64,000 bases of DNA from positions 19,627,501 to 19,691,500 of the forward strand of contig NC_052474.1 of assembly GCF_009730915.1 (NCBI RefSeq). The letters are read 5' to 3'. This DNA comes from Dioscorea cayenensis subsp. rotundata (taxonomy: Eukaryota; Streptophyta; Magnoliopsida; Dioscoreales; Dioscoreaceae). Below, in pieces: positions 59,169 to 64,000 of this stretch. The position numbers and the translations under genes were made by a program. Below the pieces are notes generated by a model. The model searched no databases, had not been told where the DNA came from, and worked only from the letters and a program-made list of their open reading frames with translations. Each line of letters begins with the position of its first letter. Within the stretch, counting starts at the first letter, position 1.

Positions 59169-59609
59169 TAAGACATTAAGTAACACAACCAATGTATGGC
59201 TTTGCCCATACAAACACTATCAGAGAAGTATGTTGTATGTACAAACAAGGAGGACTATTGAGTTATTGATTGAATATTTTGCTGTAACTGCTTGCAAGTG
59301 AAAACACTGGAGTTGTTTCACAAAATAAATGCATTAATAGAGATGGGCACTGATTAATTGCCACTTTTAAGTAACAATTAAAATGTCTCTGTACATCAAT
59401 GATCAAACCAAAGCCGGATATTGGCGAACAGAGAAAGCAAGCTTCTTTGGTAATGTCCTGTTAGAAAGTGAAACATCTCCACTACCAATTGAAGTCCATA
59501 TATCAATGGCTCAGCATCATTTGGTTCTTCTTCTAAACTTGAACAAGTTATAAAAAGAAGAAAAAAAGAAATGAAAAGAAAATTTATTATATCCTTGCCG
59601 CTTCTCCAA
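59169..59609. other. Convergent 3' flanks of farnesylcysteine lyase and ubinuclein genes
   Basis: 441 bp between two stop codons facing each other. AATAAATGCATTAATAG at about 59325 may be a poly(A) signal for the plus-strand gene. No coding sequence. Confidence 0.5.
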
Positions 59610-62600
59610 TCAGTTTTGAAATTCACTAACTGAGGGAGCAGGTAATGCAAGGTTGGGCCGGTAAAGGTTATTTGAGCTTGGATCGTCGCCTTGCTTTGGC
59701 GGTTTGTGTCTTTCTTTACCATCTTGATAGGAGGGCTTAACTGGATGAACTTGGATCTCCCCTTGATCTGATTCTGGCCTTCTCTTCACCTTTTTCTTGA
59801 CATTATAGTAACCATCCTCAGTAAGCATAATGTTTGTACTACCACTGCCTCTGGCCTTCTCGTAATTTTCAGAGCCAAAATGGTGCCCTTGAGCACTCAT
59901 ATGTTGGGTTGATTCTGTAGGTCTTCCCAATGGAGCATTGATGTGGTTGGATAATTGCTTGTCTGGTAAGATATTAAGCTGACTTGAGGATTCAGCAGCA
60001 GGTCTCTCTTGTCCAGTTCTTACTTGCGCACTCAGAGTTTCATCTGGCCTTGTAGCCAAGGCCAACCTTTTCCTCTTGATCCTTTCCTCATCACGAACCT
60101 GAATAGAATTAAGAGTGTCATGTGAATTTCTAAATGGTAAACAGAAAAAATTTCTTGTTCTTGTTCCAGTAATGAATGAGAATGAAGAACTATCAAAGAG
60201 GTCTATCACACATGCATCACCCCGATAATTATGTGGATAAATTGGCTAACTTTTGCCATGCCCTAAAAGAACCTCTCCTGTGAATAGTATATCAAATACA
60301 TATACACAGAGAAAGAGAGGAAGATGATGAAGATGACCTTGTGTCGAGTATACGTTGCCCTCCTCCGCTGCTTTGACCTGTATATAGCTTCTTTAATTCC
60401 AGCATTGTCCATGTGACCACTGGGCCACAACTCTGCAAGCTGGAAAATAGAAGTTGTTTGTTTTCATAAGAACTTGTTCTATAACAAGAGCTTCCTTAAA
60501 TTGCAGAGGCAAGCGAACTTGTTCACAAAATTCTCAAGATAAAATTGTTTGTCAAAAACCAAAACCACAAAAAGGCAAAGCATACAGCGTGCTTTAGAAA
60601 TCCACAAGCACAAGCAGTTATTCCGAGGAAAAATTGGTTAAAAAATACACTATTGTTTTGGAAATAATATTCTTTATTTTTGAAAAAGCAAATTACACAA
60701 CTTCCTGTAACATGTAAATATAGAGCTAAGTACCTCAACATAAAGCTTCCTACTTTGAGGCCCCTTGTCTTCATCCATACCCTGGATAGAATTAGAGGTT
60801 TAGGGAATTAGCATAACATTTAACAAACTGAAGAAGTATCTGACGAATACTAAACAATTCATAGGCCATGCTGACAAAATATGGGACTAATTCTAATGCA
60901 TTGAGAAGATAACTAACATGTCTAGAAAAAAAAACAATGGTCATATTTTATCACTCAAGATAGAAAGCCTTCTTTCCAGACTCTGAATATATTTCTACCA
61001 TCCTAAATTCCAATGGGCAGCAGCCCACAGAAATACAAAGTAATGTCAATTGGCATTTGTCATTGTGCCTAAAAATTATGTTTAAGCAAGGATGAGTAAG
61101 GAAGAATCACAGGGTTATTCCAACAATATAAAACAAGTGATGGATGTAAGAGAATGTGAAACCACTGCATTTTGTATGCCCTTCTATTCTCTCCACCATG
61201 ATAATCATATGAAAATAAAAAGGAATAATTCCTAAAACTTCATTTATTACCTCAACATACAAATCATAGAGATCACAAATCTTGTCTTCCAATGCTTTAT
61301 CCATAATGAATGCTTTTTTTAGAGCTCTTTTTTCATCAGTAACAGGAGCTTCCTGAAAATCATCTGCCGAACCATCCTGTTTCTCAGCCACCTACTCAAA
61401 AAAAAAAAGAATGATAACTACATGCTTTAACTGTAGTGCAAATACCAAGAATAATTTCCCCCATGAATCAATGAATTAACTGTTGGATTATACATCATCC
61501 CTCAACATTACAGGTAAAAGCATAAGTAATAGAAGCATCAAGTTCATTACCAGAAAGCATATACTTCAAGTTGAAAGATAACCTACCTTGGACTTCAAAA
61601 GTGAGGGCTGTGATCTAATCATTTCATTAACCTCTTTCTTTATCTGCTGAAATCTATAAGCTTTCTCTTGTTTGGCTGATAAACCTAATTCAACCATTTC
61701 CTTCATGTTTCTCTGTGACAAAGCAACCAGATCAGCCTAGAATATTAATTCAAAAGTAGGCAACACCAAACAGAATGAAGTCTGGTGATTTAACAGAAAA
61801 GTCATGATTATGAACCTAAATTAGAACTAAATCAATAATGATAAGGAGGCAAGAATACTCTAGCTTGGAAAATTCTAAGAAAAGAGCAACAGATATTATC
61901 CATGATCAAACCTTTATGGGAAAAATGGACAACACAATAATATTAGTGGCATTCCCGCTGAAGAGGCAGGCTTTTGATGATGCTCCTACTAAATCAGTAT
62001 AATAATATGCTTTTTGGGTAAGTGAAGAATGCAAGTCACATAATAGGAGCCCCAGTAGCATAACGTCAACTAAATGATTATGTTTTTCTTATGTTTTACC
62101 TTCAACGTCCGTCGCTGCACAAGGTGGCCGAGAATACCCATAAGGCGATCTATCAAATTGTTCTTTGAAATCTTACAGTGGTTGACCTGCAACATCACAG
62201 AAAATGTAAAAAATGCAGATTACAAATATTGAAAACATCAGCTAAGAATATTTGCAGGCATATATGCAGAAACATAACATTAAAATGATAGAAGCGAATC
62301 AGAAGAATCCACAATTCCGGCTCAACATAAATGAAAGCAAATAAATCAATTTATTCATTGCATTTTTGTGAACATGGATGGCACCACATGCCTGAACTTC
62401 AAGCCCCAACATAAATTTTACTCAGTAAGCACTCTTTTAGCCAAAACTTAAACTACTGACCCAAACTTTCAGAAGAAACATTAAAAATGGCACCACATGA
62501 AAATCCTATCAGAGAACAGCCTAATAGTGGTTGTCATGATGCTACGTTGATAAGGCCCGTCTAAAATCATCATAATAAAACGCTATACATCTATGTCCCT

Positions 62601-63799
62601 TAATCATTTTTTTCATAGGTAACACCAATCATACATCTAACTGCAGCATATCAGTTTAGCCAAAGAACATCAATCAATCTGTTTGTAAGATTCACAAGGT
62701 CAAACATAAGAACTCTCTGAACGTATAAATTCACTTTATTGGAGCCATCAGTCTTTCAGAATAACAAGGAATTTCAGAGACAAATCACCTGACATAGACG
62801 GTATTTTGCATGAAATGGAGGCAATTACAGTAATTGATAGTTACTTTATCCAAAACTCGCAAAAACAAAAATCCAGTGAGACAACTGCAGAATTTACTTC
62901 ATTAAAATTATCTTTTATTGCTACAATGTCCTTAACCAAACAAATAAAGGTAGACAATCATGAAACAAGGTGGCCAGTAAGTTGGTTTTTAATAGGATGC
63001 AACAATTTCTTTGTTTTACCAAAAGTGGAAGATGTTCTGGATCCATGATTTCCTTTTTCCAGAAGTCAAATCACAGTGGTAGATGACATTAACATTACAC
63101 AAGAACAGTGAGTAGCATGAGATAGCAGAAATAACAATTGAGAAGAGCAGTGAGAGACATGACAAAAGCCCATAGCTGGACAAACTTGATGGGATTATGC
63201 AGCTGATGAATAAGGTATAAGGACATTACCGATAATCGAGCAACTTTTGCAAGCTTCTGTTTAACTTCTTGGGGCAGCCTCCTTTTGATGGCTTGAGTTG
63301 AAGGATCAATTTCCTGAACATTAAGGTCAGGTGGTCTACCTGAAAAGATTTCAACATAAGTAACTGCTTATCATGGTGAAATTCTCATGATTAAGCAGTA
63401 AATTTTGCACCAAGAGAATGTCATGGTGAAAAGCTCCTCATGGTCAAGTATTATATATGCAACAGCCTGACTTACATGCTGCAACTATCTTTTCCAAATC
63501 TCGAATTGCTCTTTCGAGTGTTGTGCCTTTGGGTCTAACAGCAACAGCATCTTCTTTCATCCGCTGAGATGATGAATGCTGGAAAATATCAGAAACAAAC
63601 CATGTTGAAGAAAAGACAGTGATATACCATGCACACAAATTCAAACCATGTGTTGATCCAAAAGAAAACTTCGTATGCATGAGATAATTAGACAGATTTT
63701 GTATGTAAGGATTTGAGTTCATAAGGCAGAACAAAGTTTGTCATAAGCATCTACCAAAGTCGGAAACTTCTCACTCACAATGGAACAAGGATCAGCATC
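59610..63799 (-). CDS. Ubinuclein (HIRA-complex histone chaperone subunit), C-terminal part, cut by window edge
   Basis: Nine minus-strand exons in phase: 63799-63755, 63578-63476, 63339-63230, 62186-62100, 61736-61587, 61391-61251, 60781-60734, 60439-60338, 60098-59610; the first exons lie beyond the window. The protein includes R-P-K-G-T-T-L-E-R-A-I, R-R-L-P-Q-E-V-K-Q-K-L-A-K-V-A-R, and L-I-D-R-L-M-G-I-L-G-H-L-V-Q-R-R-T-L-K, then L-A-E-L-W-P-S-G-H-M-D. These helical, charged blocks match the ubinuclein middle domain of plant UBN1/UBN2. The last exon is basic and low complexity (R-I-K-R-K-R; K-K-K-V-K-R-R). Ubinuclein acts with HIRA in replication-independent deposition of histone H3.3 in the nucleus. 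The exon chain shows no break. The N-terminal Hpc2-related domain should lie off the right edge. Confidence 0.85.
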
Positions 63800-64000
63800 C
63801 TACTAGAACAAATAGCAACCAATTCTCCTCATCACTAATATTAGTCTATTTAATTTTGACTTTAACTGCAATCTGGGATGACTAGTAACACAAGCACATA
63901 AATATGGTTAACAATCTCTAACATAGCAAACTTCCTATCAATGCTGCCAATGAGGGTGGAACATTAAATGAAGCTTATATGAGAGAAATATTTGCTTAGA
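63800..64000 (-). other. Probable intron of the ubinuclein gene, running off the edge
   Basis: AT-rich, no open frame; begins upstream of the acceptor TTCTAGTAG/GATGCT at 63800. Confidence 0.5.

Noticed and set aside
1..64000. tRNA, rRNA and known conserved plant microRNA genes
   Set aside because: Looked for familiar tRNA boxes and common mature miRNA sequences by eye; none found. A tRNAscan or miRNA search could still find something.

Overview
The window is nuclear DNA of a flowering plant. The genes carry short plant introns (GT-AG, and one GC-AG), belong to plant-only families (gibberellin 20-oxidase, the At5g39450-type F-box family, ubinuclein) and are separated by long AT-rich tracts full of retrotransposons, MITEs and (TA)n microsatellites. 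A monocot is plausible because one gene resembles rice EHD3, but the sequence alone does not settle the lineage. There is one scaffold gap of exactly 1000 N (41801-42800).

Layout. 1-380 (minus): 5' end of a RING-CH zinc finger gene that runs off the left edge. 2.3-3.4 kb: 3' end of a dead LINE. 3.4-9.9 kb: repeat-derived DNA with no gene. About 10-18.6 kb: nested transposons, with a decayed Ty1/copia element (12630-17766, both LTRs and PBS present) and a Tourist-like MITE (10612-11301) inside what looks like an older long LTR on the minus strand. 24290-25849 (plus): intact three-exon gibberellin 20-oxidase. 29128-32971 (minus): BED-finger plus PHD-finger nuclear protein, probably EHD3-like. 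33.3-37.7 kb: MITEs and AT-rich repeats. 37802-40940: Mutator-like element with a 9-bp target duplication, a decayed coding remnant and two arrays of a phased ~21-bp motif. 43401-45075 (plus): single-exon F-box gene. 48652-51899 (minus): RING / kinase-like / WD40 gene. 52044-52271: truncated copy of the 5' end of a prenylcysteine (farnesylcysteine) lyase gene. About 52.9-56.0 kb (minus): rearranged LINE. 56238-59168 (plus): complete farnesylcysteine lyase gene. 59610 to past the right edge (minus): 3' part of a ubinuclein gene.

The genes do not form one pathway. They touch gibberellin synthesis, chromatin (PHD protein, ubinuclein), ubiquitin ligation (RING-CH, F-box, RING-WD40) and recycling of prenylated cysteine. 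Three conserved genes (BED-PHD, F-box, RING-WD40) each need one frame change in an otherwise intact reading frame. That pattern points to assembly indels at least as much as to real pseudogenes. I found no clearly new biological system. The most unusual structure is the pair of phased ~21-bp arrays inside the Mutator-like element.
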